Assembly (NCBI GenBank): GCA_944382705.1
Contig: CALWNE010000010.1
Coordinates: 1-23,359 of the forward strand
Length of the DNA stretch: 23,359 nt
Source: an uncultured Allofournierella sp.
GTDB taxonomy: Bacteria > Bacillota > Clostridia > Oscillospirales > Ruminococcaceae
Direction: 5' to 3'
This document shows, piece by piece, positions 13,517 through 21,055 of the stretch (within the stretch, counting starts at the first letter, position 1; every line of letters begins with the position of its first letter). The notes beneath the pieces were generated by a model that was not told where the DNA came from, ran no database searches, and saw only the letters and a program-made list of their open reading frames with translations. A program made the translations under genes and the position numbers.

Positions 13517-15391
13517 TCAGCTGCGTGTGTTTTGGTGCACATACAGCATCCGGGTGGCGTTGAGCACGGCCAGCACCATAACGCCCACATCCGCAAACAC
13601 AGCCCACCACATATTGGCGATGCCCAATGCACCAAACAGCAAAAACAAGAACTTGATGCTCAGTGCAAACACAATGTTCTGGGTTACAATGCGGCGGCAC
13701 TTGCGGGCGATGGAAAGGGCCAGAGGAATTTTGGCCGGGTCATCGTCCATCAGCACGATATCTGCAGCTTCGATGGCTGCATCCGAGCCCATGCCGCCCA
13801 TGGCAATGCCAACATCCGCCCGGCTCAGCACAGGGGCATCGTTGATGCCATCGCCCACAAAAGCAAGGGTGGTGTTTTTGGGCTTTTGGGCCAGCAATTT
13901 TTCCACCCAGGTTACCTTGTCGGCAGGCAAAAGCTGCGCTTCCACCTGGTCCAGGCCCAAGGCTTGCGCCACTTCACCGGCAGCGGCGGCATTGTCGCCG
14001 GTAAGCATGACCGTGCGGATGCCCTGCTGCTTCAGGCTTTGGATGGCCTGGGCCGAGGTGGCTTTAAGGGCATCGCTGATGGCAATGGAGCCTGCAAACT
14101 GGCCGTTTATGGATACATACACCACCGTGCCTGCCTGATGCAGGGGCTGGTAGGAGATCCCCAGATGTTCCATCAGCCGGGCACTGCCCACAGCCACCTG
14201 CTGGCCATTCACCAAAGCAGTTACGCCATGGCCTGCCTGCTCCTGTACCTGCGTGACGGCATTGGGGTCCACCGGCTCACCATAGGCAGTTTGCAGACTT
14301 TTTGCAATGGGATGGCTGGAAAAACATTCCGCAGCGGCGGCGGCAGCCAACAGCTGCTGCTGGGTAAAGGGCTGGGCGGGGTGCAGGCTGCTAACCTGGA
14401 ACACCCCCTGGGTGAGGGTGCCGGTTTTATCAAACACAATGGTGCGGGTTTGGGCCAAAGCTTCCAGATAGTTGCCGCCCTTGACCAGAATACCGCAGCG
14501 GGAAGCGCCGCCAATGCAGCCAAAGAAGGTGAGGGGAATACTGATAACCAGTGCACAAGGGCAGCTGATGACCAAAAAGGTGAGAGCACGCCCCACCCAA
14601 ACGCCCCAGTTTCCGGTAATCAGCGACGGTACGAGGGCCAGCAGCAGGGCGGCGATGCAAACGGCGGGGGTGTAGTACCGGGCAAATTTGGTAATAAAGT
14701 TTTCGGCCTTTGCCTTTTTCAGGCTGGAGTTCTCCACCAAATCCAAAATACGGGCTACGGTGGACTGGGCAAAGGGGCGAGTAACCTGAATGTGCAGCAG
14801 GCCGTCGGTGCTGATGGAGCCGGAAATAACCTCATCTCCCGGCGCTACACTGCGGGGCAGGCTTTCGCCGGTGAGGGCACTGGTGTTTAGCTGTCCGCTG
14901 CCGGTCAGCACCAGGCCATCCAGGGGGATTTTTTCTCCCGGCTGCACCACGATGGTATCGCCTACGGCCACCAAATCCGGGTCAACCTGGGCAAGCTTGC
15001 CCTCCGAGTCCAGGATGTTGGCATAATCCGGCCGAATATCCATTAGGGCAGCGATGTTGCGGCGGCTTTTGCCCACTGCATAGCTCTGGAACAACTCGCC
15101 AACTTGATAAAACAGCATTACAGCGGCGGCTTCACCGTATTCCTTCATACACAGGGCACCCACGGTGGCCACTGCCATCAAAAAATTTTCATCAAAAATT
15201 TCGCCATTCACAATGCCAAGTGCTGCCTTACGCAGTACATCCCAGCCAATGGTGAAGTAGGGAACCAGATACAGCAGCAGCTGTACCGGCCAGGGCAGAA
15301 GAGGCAGCAGTGCATCCACCACTCCCACCGTCACAAGTAGGCCTAAAGTGCAGAGGATGCGCCGCAGCATCCGTTTTTGTTTTTTGGTCAT
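13517..15391 (-). CDS. Zinc/cadmium-exporting P1B-type ATPase
   Basis: The 624-residue pump exports divalent metal, likely Zn2+ or Cd2+, at the cost of ATP. It has the actuator loop TGES (174-177), the membrane metal site SCPCALVISIP (C277, C279), the phosphorylated D321 in DKTGTLT, the HP dipeptide of the nucleotide domain (H360-P361) and GDGINDAP (513-520). K580 and D601 (FADVGVMVLAVLNATR) fit the Lys/Asp pair of ZntA-type pumps, 21 residues apart as in ZntA. The N-terminus starts directly with the membrane region and has no HMA domain; that domain is the separate gene just upstream. The ATG at 15391 follows GAGG by 8 bases. It is the last gene of the repressor-HMA-ATPase operon. Confidence 0.94.
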   Translation of the reverse strand: MTKKQKRMLRRILCTLGLLVTVGVVDALLPLLPWPVQLLLYLVPYFTIGWDVLRKAALGIVNGEIFDENFLMAVATVGALCMKEYGEAAAVMLFYQVGELFQSYAVGKSRRNIAALMDIRPDYANILDSEGKLAQVDPDLVAVGDTIVVQPGEKIPLDGLVLTGSGQLNTSALTGESLPRSVAPGDEVISGSISTDGLLHIQVTRPFAQSTVARILDLVENSSLKKAKAENFITKFARYYTPAVCIAALLLALVPSLITGNWGVWVGRALTFLVISCPCALVISIPLTFFGCIGGASRCGILVKGGNYLEALAQTRTIVFDKTGTLTQGVFQVSSLHPAQPFTQQQLLAAAAAAECFSSHPIAKSLQTAYGEPVDPNAVTQVQEQAGHGVTALVNGQQVAVGSARLMEHLGISYQPLHQAGTVVYVSINGQFAGSIAISDALKATSAQAIQSLKQQGIRTVMLTGDNAAAAGEVAQALGLDQVEAQLLPADKVTWVEKLLAQKPKNTTLAFVGDGINDAPVLSRADVGIAMGGMGSDAAIEAADIVLMDDDPAKIPLALSIARKCRRIVTQNIVFALSIKFLFLLFGALGIANMWWAVFADVGVMVLAVLNATRMLYVHQNTRS

Positions 15392-15457
15392 GCAATCAAC
15401 CTCGCAATTCTTACAAACCTTTCAAACGCTGCCTGGGGCAGACTGTTCGGACCGGGG

Positions 15458-15673
15458 TTAGCAGTCAATCTCAAAATCAGGTTCGATTTTTCGGGCAGTC
15501 TTGCGAATTTCCTTTACAAGACCTTCCATAAGGGCTTCTTCTGCCTCCAGCACCAGCTTTTGGGCCATAAAGCTAATGGAAGCATTGGTTACACCCGGCA
15601 GCTTATTGATGGCGGTTTCAATTTTTGCAGCACAGTTGGCACAGTCCACTTCGATGTTGAATTTTTTAATCAT
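15458..15673 (-). CDS. Free-standing heavy-metal-associated (HMA) domain protein
   Basis: The 71-residue protein is a single ferredoxin-like HMA domain with the metal-binding motif DCANCAAKIE (C11 and C14), followed by INKLPGVTNASISF and KLVLEAE, as in CopZ-like chaperones and P1B ATPase N-termini. Asp directly before the CxxC is the form seen in ZntA-type zinc/cadmium domains. The ATG at 15673 is chosen because AAAGGAG lies about 9 bases upstream; an in-frame TTG at 15682 would leave no room. It lies between the repressor and the ATPase, so it probably hands metal to the ATPase, which lacks its own HMA domain. It also ends in Cys (FEIDC). Confidence 0.9.
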   Translation of the reverse strand: MIKKFNIEVDCANCAAKIETAINKLPGVTNASISFMAQKLVLEAEEALMEGLVKEIRKTARKIEPDFEIDC

Positions 15674-15740
15674 AACAAACAACTCCTTTTAGCAGCAACA
15701 AAATAAAAGTTTAAGGAAAGCAATGACAAGTTAAGGCTGG

Positions 15741-16103
15741 TTATTCCTCCACATGCTCCGCCCCCATCGAAAGGATGGAACGCACATGGTCATCGTCCAG
15801 AGAATAGAAGATGGTTTTGCCCTGACGGCGGAATTTTACAAGCTTGAACTGTTTTAGGATGCGCAGCTGGTGGCTCACCGCAGACTGGGAAACATTCAGC
15901 ACCTGGGCTAAATCACCCACGCACAGCTCCCGGTCCAGCAGGGCATACAGCACCTTGATGCGGGTGGAGTCGCCAAATACCTTGAATAGTTCCGCCAGGT
16001 CGTACAGAAATTCCTCGCTGGGCAGTTCTTCCTGCACCTGCTGCACCACATCGCAGTGGATGCAGCAATCCTTATCAGCGGGGTAACTGGGGGCATGGGA
16101 CAA
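15741..16103 (-). CDS. ArsR/SmtB-family metal-responsive repressor
   Basis: This 120-residue winged-helix repressor should bind the palindrome just upstream and release it when metal rises, inducing the efflux operon. The helix-turn-helix is DLAQVLNVSQSAVSHQLRILKQFKLV, and the wing is FRRQGKTIFYSL. The C-terminal helix carries D104, H106, H117 and E120 in DDDHVRSILSMGAEHVEE, the same spacing as the alpha-5 zinc site of SmtB and CzrA. The N-terminus has a CadC-like Cys cluster (C13, C14, C17), but the alpha-3 motif is ELCVGD with only one Cys (C61). The start is a TTG at 16103 with AAAGGAGG 9 bases upstream; the upstream ATG at 16139 lies inside the operator. Zinc is the more likely inducer, with cadmium also possible. 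Confidence 0.93.
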   Translation of the reverse strand: MSHAPSYPADKDCCIHCDVVQQVQEELPSEEFLYDLAELFKVFGDSTRIKVLYALLDRELCVGDLAQVLNVSQSAVSHQLRILKQFKLVKFRRQGKTIFYSLDDDHVRSILSMGAEHVEE

Positions 16104-16121
16104 GATGTTAAACCTCCTTTT

Positions 16122-16141
16122 ACATGAACAAATGTTCATGT
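16122..16141. promoter_or_regulatory. Operator palindrome for the ArsR/SmtB-type repressor
   Basis: ACATGAACA AA TGTTCATGT is a perfect 9-2-9 palindrome matching the known SmtB/CzrA/ZiaR operator core (TGAACA...TGTTCA). It lies just downstream of the -10 box and before the repressor ribosome binding site, covering roughly +6 to +25, so bound repressor would block transcription. Confidence 0.9.
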
Positions 16142-16153
16142 GTTTGTATTGTT

Positions 16154-16182
16154 ATTATAATCCTGCACAGGCAGCCTGTCAA
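16154..16182 (-). promoter_or_regulatory. Consensus sigma-A promoter of the metal efflux operon
   Basis: On the minus strand a perfect TTGACA (plus 16177-16182) and a perfect TATAAT (plus 16154-16159) are exactly 17 bases apart. Such a strong promoter suits an operon held off by a repressor on the adjoining operator. Confidence 0.92.
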
Positions 16183-16192
16183 GAGATAAAAC

Positions 16193-16221
16193 AAAAAGCC
16201 CCAAACCATCGGGTTTGGGGC
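16193..16221 (-). terminator. Terminator of the ttcA-alr-pncA-lepA run
   Basis: GCCCCAAACC and GGTTTGGGGC form a perfect 10-bp stem with an ATCG loop; on the minus strand it is followed by TTTTT (plus 16193-16197). It starts 16 bases after the lepA stop. Confidence 0.9.
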
Positions 16222-16236
16222 ATAGGGTAAAAATAA

Positions 16237-18042
16237 TTATTCCTCGTCCAGCTTGAGAACGGCGGTGAAGGCCTCGCTGGGGAGTTCTACGCTGCCCAGC
16301 TGACGCATCTTCTTTTTGCCTTCCTTCTGCTTTTCCAGCAGCTTTTTCTTACGAGAGATGTCACCGCCGTAGCACTTGGCCAGCACATCCTTGCGCAGGG
16401 CCTTAATGGTTTCACGGGCGATGACCTTGCCGCCGATGGCAGCCTGAATGGGAATTTCAAACATCTGACGGGGGATGTTTTCCTTCAGGCGCTCCGCCAG
16501 GCGGCGGCCCTTGGAGTATGCCTTGTCCACATGAACAATCATGGAAAGGGCGTCCACCATGTCGCCGTTCAGCAGCATATCCAGCTTAACCAGTTTGGAC
16601 TCCTTAAAGCCTTTCATCTCGTAGTCGTAGCTGGCGTAGCCACGGCTGCGGCTCTTGATGGCATCAAAGAAGTCATACACGATTTCGCCCAGAGGCAGCT
16701 CATAGTGTAGGTCCACACGGCTCTCGTCCAGATACTTCATGTCAATCATCACGCCCCGGCGGTTCTGGCACAAATCCATCAGGCTGCCCACATACTCGGT
16801 GGGAGTGTAGATGTGGGCGTCCACCACAGGCTCTTCCTGCTTGGCAATCTGGCCCGGGTCGGGGTAATCCGACGGGTTTTCAATCACCTTTACCTCGCCG
16901 CTGGTGAGGGTGATGCGGTATTCTACGCTGGGGGCCGTGGTAATCAGATCCAAATCAAACTCCCGCTCCAGACGCTGGGTGATAATGTCCAGATGGAGCA
17001 GACCCAAAAAGCCGCAGCGGAAACCAAAGCCCAAGGCCACACTGGTTTCCGGCTGGTAGCTCAGGGAAGCGTCGTTCAGCTGAAGCTTTTCCAGTGCGTC
17101 CTTCAGGTCGGGGTACTGGGAGCCGTCCACAGGGTAGATGCCGCAGAACACCATGGGGGTAACCTTACGGTAGCCGGGCAGCGGTTCGGGGGTGGGGTTA
17201 TTTACCAGGGTAACGGTGTCGCCCACACGGGTATCCTGCACATTCTTGATGCTGGCGGTCAGATAACCTACCTCGCCAGCCTGCAGCTGCTTGCAGGGAA
17301 TGGAGCTGGTGGCACCCATGCGGCCCACCTCAACCAGGGTGAATTCTGCGCCGGTGGCCATCATGCGAACGGTATCGCCGGGCTTTACGGTGCCTTCAAA
17401 CACACGAATGTATACGATAACGCCCTTGTAGCTGTCGTACACGCTATCAAAAATCAGGGCCTTCAGGGGAGCATTTTCGTCGCCGGAAGGTGCAGGGATA
17501 TCCCGAATTACCTGTTCCAGAGTATCCTCAATGCCGATGCCCATCTTGGCGGAAACACGGGGAGCGTCCATGCAGGGCAGACCGATGACATCCTCCACTT
17601 CCTGGGCTACCCGGTCCGGCTCTGCACTGGGCAGGTCGATTTTGTTCAGGATGGGCACCAGCTCCAGGTCATGCTCCAGAGCCATGTAAGTGTTGGCCAG
17701 CGTTTGGGCTTCCACGCCCTGACTGGAGTCCACCACCAGAATAGCGCCTTCGCAGGCGGCAAGGCTGCGGCTTACCTCGTAGCCGAAGTCCACATGGCCG
17801 GGGGTATCAATCAGGTTAAACTCATACTCCTTGCCGTCCTTTGCGGTGTAGTTTAAGGTTACAGCACGGGCCTTGATGGTAATGCCCCGTTCACGCTCCA
17901 GGTCCATGTTGTCCAGCAGCTGCTCCTCCATCTGGCGCTGATCCACGCTGTGGGTCTTTTCCAGAATACGGTCGGCCAGGGTGCTTTTGCCGTGGTCGAT
18001 GTGGGCAATGATGCAAAAATTACGGATATTGTCTCTTGCCAA
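16237..18042 (-). CDS. lepA: Translation elongation factor 4 (LepA)
   Basis: LepA is a ribosome-associated GTPase that acts on translating or assembling ribosomes. The 601-residue protein has all G motifs: AHIDHGKST at residues 13-21, GITIKA, DTPGHVDF, NKID and SAKMG. These are followed by the EF-G-like domains II, III and V and the LepA-specific C-terminal domain (DMLLNGDMVDALSMIVH, RRLAERLKENIPRQMFEIPIQAAIGGKVIARE, ending in KKKMRQLGSVELPSEAF). Length is normal. The start is a TTG at 18042 preceded by AGGAGG, and family proteins begin at this point. It follows pncA by 33 bases and is probably the last gene of an operon. Confidence 0.98.
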   Translation of the reverse strand: MARDNIRNFCIIAHIDHGKSTLADRILEKTHSVDQRQMEEQLLDNMDLERERGITIKARAVTLNYTAKDGKEYEFNLIDTPGHVDFGYEVSRSLAACEGAILVVDSSQGVEAQTLANTYMALEHDLELVPILNKIDLPSAEPDRVAQEVEDVIGLPCMDAPRVSAKMGIGIEDTLEQVIRDIPAPSGDENAPLKALIFDSVYDSYKGVIVYIRVFEGTVKPGDTVRMMATGAEFTLVEVGRMGATSSIPCKQLQAGEVGYLTASIKNVQDTRVGDTVTLVNNPTPEPLPGYRKVTPMVFCGIYPVDGSQYPDLKDALEKLQLNDASLSYQPETSVALGFGFRCGFLGLLHLDIITQRLEREFDLDLITTAPSVEYRITLTSGEVKVIENPSDYPDPGQIAKQEEPVVDAHIYTPTEYVGSLMDLCQNRRGVMIDMKYLDESRVDLHYELPLGEIVYDFFDAIKSRSRGYASYDYEMKGFKESKLVKLDMLLNGDMVDALSMIVHVDKAYSKGRRLAERLKENIPRQMFEIPIQAAIGGKVIARETIKALRKDVLAKCYGGDISRKKKLLEKQKEGKKKMRQLGSVELPSEAFTAVLKLDEE

Positions 18043-18075
18043 AATAGAACCTCCTCTTGGCTTTGTAGTGATGTA

Positions 18076-18615
18076 TTACAGAATTTTGTAGCCCATGCCT
18101 GCCAGCAAATCCAGGGCACGCTGGTGGTCCTGGGGGGTGGGCGCGGCGCACAGGCTGCTCACAATGGAAATTTCGCTGTTTAAAAAGAAGGAGTGCAGCA
18201 GGATGGCATTGCTTACCACGCAGATGTTGGTAACAACACCACACAGCTGAATCTCACCCGGTTCGCCGCCGCACAAATCCTGTACGGCCTGGGGCAAACC
18301 GGCACTGCCGAAGGTGGGCTTGTCCACAAAAGCTACCCCGTCCACAGGGGCAGTTTCGTACCGATGCAGGCTGCCTTCCAGCTGCCAGCCCTCGCTGCCT
18401 TGCAGGCAGTGGGGGACCGGCAGATACCGGCCCTCCCTGCTTTCCAGATAGTCCGGCTGGTGGGTATCACGGGTGAACAGCACCTTCCAGCCCTGTGCCA
18501 AAGCAGTTTCTACCCGCTGGGCAATGCCGGTTTCCAAAGCCTGGGCGGCTTCAAAGCCCAGGGCTCCGCTTACAAAGTCCTTTTGGTAATCCACAACAAT
18601 CAGGATGTTGTTCAT
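18076..18615 (-). CDS. pncA: Nicotinamidase-like isochorismatase-family hydrolase
   Basis: The 179-residue protein has the cysteine hydrolase triad of nicotinamidases: D9 in VVDYQKDF, K99 in VDKPTFGSAG and C132 in LCGVVTNICV. The metal site is D50 and H52 (RDTHQPDY) plus H69 (PVPHC..GSEGW). PncA converts nicotinamide to nicotinate and ammonia in NAD salvage; the triad and metal residues favour that over other isochorismatase-like enzymes, though substrate is not proven. The ATG at 18615 overlaps the alr stop (ATGA). Sequence before this Met belongs to the alr region in another frame. It is coupled to alr and followed closely by lepA. Confidence 0.85.
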   Translation of the reverse strand: MNNILIVVDYQKDFVSGALGFEAAQALETGIAQRVETALAQGWKVLFTRDTHQPDYLESREGRYLPVPHCLQGSEGWQLEGSLHRYETAPVDGVAFVDKPTFGSAGLPQAVQDLCGGEPGEIQLCGVVTNICVVSNAILLHSFFLNSEISIVSSLCAAPTPQDHQRALDLLAGMGYKIL

Positions 18616-19814
18616 TCCAGAATGCCTGCCTTTCCTTCGTTTTGCTTTAAGAAATCCGAAATAGCGGTGCGGCGGCCATCCTTCAGGTAAACACGGGGCA
18701 CCCGCAGGGCCAGACCGCACATAATTTCGTAGGGGATGGTACCGGCTTTTTGGGCTACATCATTAAGGCTGTCTGCCCCAGGGCCGCCAAATACAATGGC
18801 CTCATCCCCAGCCTTGGCCTCGGGAATCTGGCTCACATCCACCATCAGCTGATCCATGCACACCCGCCCCAGCACAGGGGCACTCTGGCCGTGAACCGAG
18901 CAAACCCCCTGATTGGAAAGCATCCGGGGGTAGCCGTCTGCATAGCCTACGCAGAGGGTAGCCACTCGCAGGGGCTGCTGGGCGGTAAAGTGCAGCCCAT
19001 AGCTCAAAGCCTGGCCGGGCTCCAGCTCCTTTACCTGGCTGATGACTGTTTTAACGGTAAGCACCGGACGCAAGCCGTCCAGATGCACCTGGTCACTGGG
19101 GTCGCAGCCGTAAAGAGCAATACCGGGGCGCACCAAGTCCATGGCCCATTCCGGATGCTCAATAAAGGCGGCTGTGTTGCAGCAGTGCAGCAATGCCGGG
19201 CGCAGGCCCTGGCGGTTCAGCTCCTGAACCACTGCAACAAATAAATCATGCTGGGCTTGGGTGTAGGCCACATCCTGGGGGGTGTGGCTGTCGGCCACGG
19301 CAAAATGCTGGAATAGCCCCTGGATGGAAAGGCCGGGCAGCTGCCAGCACTGGGAAAGTGCCTGTACGCAGCTGTTTACCTGGCCCATTTCACGGGCTAA
19401 AAAGCCCAAACGCCCCATGCCGGTGTCTACCTTCAGGTGGCAGAAAACTACCTGCCCGGCGGCTTGAGCCTGCTTAGAGAGCTGCTGGGCATATTCCGGA
19501 CTGAATACTGTTTGGGTCAGGTTGTTTGCCGCAAGCTGAGCAGCAAATGCCGGGTCGGTATGGCCCAAAATTAGGATATTGCCTGCAATGCCGTTGGCCC
19601 GCAGATGCAAAGCCTCGGCCAGGCAGCTTACCGCAAACCACTGGGCACCGGCCTGTTCCAGTGCTCGGCACACCCGCAAATCACCATGGCCATAGGCGCC
19701 CGCCTTGACCACTGCACACACTTTTGCTGTGCCTGCGTGTTGGCACAGCCGGTGGAAATTGTGGGTGAGTGCATCCAGGTTGACCTCAGCCCAGCAATGT
19801 TTTTCAAAATCCAA
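18612..19814 (-). CDS. alr: Alanine racemase
   Basis: Alr interconverts L- and D-alanine for peptidoglycan and uses PLP. The 400-residue protein is a complete fold-III racemase. The PLP lysine is K37 in VVKAGAYGHGD (usual VKANAYGHG, so Asn is Gly here), the second catalytic residue is Y291 in CVGYADGYPR, and HLKVDTGMGRLGF, VRPGIALYG and GRVCMDQLMVDVS are family blocks. The start is a TTG at 19814 because AAAGAGG lies 8 bases upstream; the frame also has a GTG at 19823 but it overlaps that binding site. It lies 37 bases after ttcA and overlaps pncA by four bases. Confidence 0.96.
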   Translation of the reverse strand: MDFEKHCWAEVNLDALTHNFHRLCQHAGTAKVCAVVKAGAYGHGDLRVCRALEQAGAQWFAVSCLAEALHLRANGIAGNILILGHTDPAFAAQLAANNLTQTVFSPEYAQQLSKQAQAAGQVVFCHLKVDTGMGRLGFLAREMGQVNSCVQALSQCWQLPGLSIQGLFQHFAVADSHTPQDVAYTQAQHDLFVAVVQELNRQGLRPALLHCCNTAAFIEHPEWAMDLVRPGIALYGCDPSDQVHLDGLRPVLTVKTVISQVKELEPGQALSYGLHFTAQQPLRVATLCVGYADGYPRMLSNQGVCSVHGQSAPVLGRVCMDQLMVDVSQIPEAKAGDEAIVFGGPGADSLNDVAQKAGTIPYEIMCGLALRVPRVYLKDGRRTAISDFLKQNEGKAGILE

Positions 19815-19851
19815 CCAAAACACCTCTTTGTGGGTTTCTTTTGCCTGAACA

Positions 19852-20583
19852 TCAGCCCTTCATGGTCTGGGGCATCCAGCCGTCCAGGTCGGCAGTTTGC
19901 ATGGCACCCAGCATCTTTTGCCGGAATGCCTTGTCTTTACGGCTCATTTCCGCCACATACTGCTTCATTTCCTGGCGGCGGGTGGCTCCATCCGCAGGAC
20001 AGGTGCTTTTTACAATGGGCAGGTTGCTGCTGCTTACCGCCTTGCGCACCTGGCTTTCGGTGGCCAGAATCATGGGCCGAATCATAGTAAGGTCCTTGCG
20101 GGACAGGTAGGTAACAGGGGAAAAGCAGCCCAGACGGCCCTCGCCCCACAGATTCATGTAAAAGGTTTCGATGGCATCGTCCAGATGGTGCCCCAAAGCA
20201 ATTTTATTGCAGCCCAGTTCCTTTGCAGTGTTGTGCAAAAGGCCCCGGCGCATTTTGGCACAGAGAGCACAGGGGTTTGGTTCCTGCCGAATGTTGAACA
20301 CGATTTCGCCAATCTGGCTCAGTCGGATTTCATAGGGAACATCCAACTGGGCAAACAGCTGTCGTAGGGGTTCGTAATTGGTGGTTTTGCCCTCAAATTG
20401 AGGGTCCAGGCTTACTGCCACCAGCTCAAAGGGAATGCCCAGGTACCGGCGCAGATGGGCCAGGCCCACCGTAAGGGCCACACTGTCCTTGCCGCCGGAT
20501 ACACCTACGCAAACTTTATCGCCAGGTTGAATCATTCCATAATCTTGAATTGCTTTGCGCATCAGGCCTTCCAACCGCTGCAT
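19852..20583 (-). CDS. ttcA: TtcA-family PP-loop tRNA thiolation protein
   Basis: The 243-residue protein has the PP-loop SGGKDS (residues 29-34), a C-x-x-C pair (C105, C108 in NPCALCAKMRRG), GHHLDDAIETFYMNL and a third conserved-looking Cys (C195, KSTCPADG). TtcA-type proteins use an iron-sulfur cluster held by three Cys and ATP to 2-thiolate cytidine 32 in tRNA. This protein is shorter than E. coli TtcA (311 residues), as in many Bacillota, so the exact target could differ. A TilS-like role is less likely because of the Cys pattern. The ATG at 20583 follows GGTGGAG closely. It opens the run ttcA-alr-pncA-lepA and is preceded by a structured leader. Confidence 0.85.
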   Translation of the reverse strand: MQRLEGLMRKAIQDYGMIQPGDKVCVGVSGGKDSVALTVGLAHLRRYLGIPFELVAVSLDPQFEGKTTNYEPLRQLFAQLDVPYEIRLSQIGEIVFNIRQEPNPCALCAKMRRGLLHNTAKELGCNKIALGHHLDDAIETFYMNLWGEGRLGCFSPVTYLSRKDLTMIRPMILATESQVRKAVSSSNLPIVKSTCPADGATRRQEMKQYVAEMSRKDKAFRQKMLGAMQTADLDGWMPQTMKG

Positions 20584-20608
20584 TGCACTCCACCGCCTTT
20601 GAGATTGA

Positions 20609-20639
20609 TAAAAAAATAAGAAACTGCTGCAAGCAGCAG
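20609..20639 (-). terminator. Intrinsic terminator upstream of ttcA
   Basis: On the minus strand CTGCTGC and GCAGCAG form a short stem, followed by TTTCTTATTTTTTT (plus 20609-20623). It stands just before ttcA rather than after a gene, so it either attenuates ttcA or ends a small RNA made from 20640-20790. Confidence 0.6.
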
Positions 20640-20790
20640 CGGGGTATAGGCAGCAAACGGTACAATACAATCGCCACCGCTTGCCACTATATAATGTAAT
20701 ATAAAATTTATATATTCCTAAAAATTAGGAGCAATTTCTTGCGCAGCCGGCCCAAATTAGCCAGACTGGGCAAGAAATTATACTGCGGCT
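20640..20790 (-). ncRNA. Candidate structured leader or small RNA before ttcA
   Basis: Read on the minus strand, this stretch has a 10-bp closing stem AATTTCTTGC/GCAAGAAATT (plus 20731-20740 and 20770-20779), then TCCTAA/TTAGGA, then a 9-bp hairpin GCAAGCGGT/ACCGTTTGC, then the terminator at 20609-20639. A TATAAT on the minus strand (plus 20791-20796) could start it. No known riboswitch or T-box signature was recognised. Confidence 0.35.
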
Positions 20791-20821
20791 ATTATACCAT
20801 AGGAGCCAACAAGTTGCACAA
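20791..20821 (-). promoter_or_regulatory. Possible promoter for the ttcA leader
   Basis: A perfect minus-strand TATAAT (plus 20791-20796) has a TTGTGC 19 bases upstream (plus 20816-20821), a weak, long-spaced -35. A second minus-strand TATAAT is at plus 20777-20782 without a -35. Confidence 0.4.
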
Positions 20822-20860
20822 ACTTTTTACGAAAAAATTTTATACACAAATAGAGTTTTA

Positions 20861-20917
20861 GAAAACGAGAGAAAATGAGAGTATGAGAGAGAAAACAAGA
20901 GTTTGAACAGAGCCAAT
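20861..20917 (+). repeat. Purine-rich GAGA-type tract upstream of the rplM promoter
   Basis: About 55 bases consist almost only of A and G, with GAGAGAAAA present twice and several more GAGAG steps, just before the rplM promoter. It may be a simple-sequence remnant or an upstream promoter element; no function is shown. Confidence 0.4.
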
Positions 20918-20938
20918 AAAAATAATCGAAAAAAGTGC

Positions 20939-20967
20939 TTGACGCATTCCGTAAAGTGAGATATAAT
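20939..20967 (+). promoter_or_regulatory. rplM-rpsI promoter
   Basis: TTGACG (20939-20944) and TATAAT (20962-20967) are exactly 17 bases apart. TTGACGCA (20939-20946) is repeated inverted as TGCGTCAA at 20974-20981, flanking the -10 and the start point, which may mark a regulator site. Confidence 0.88.
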
Positions 20968-20997
20968 CTGTCTTGCGTCAAAGTGCGCTTTAATGGA

Positions 20998-21030
20998 ACA
21001 TAATTCCCGCGCCCACCGGCGCTGCAATGT
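20998..21030 (+). promoter_or_regulatory. Candidate L13 leader hairpin
   Basis: In the roughly 80-nt rplM leader, ACAT (20998-21001) can pair with ATGT (21027-21030) around an internal loop, capped by GCGCC/GGCGC (21009-21013, 21018-21022) with a CACC loop. Bacillota rplM genes often carry an autoregulatory L13 leader just here; identity with that family is inferred from position and shape only. Confidence 0.4.
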
Positions 21031-21055
21031 AAAATGAATTCAGGAGGAAATCGAT

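Noticed and set aside
20584..20790. T-box or known riboswitch before ttcA
   Set aside because: No T-box antiterminator sequence and no recognisable riboswitch core was found; kept only as an unnamed structured leader candidate.
20778..20981. Short minus-strand frames rich in Phe/Leu/Ser upstream of rplM
   Set aside because: They read the complement of the purine-rich tract and promoter, with no ribosome binding site.
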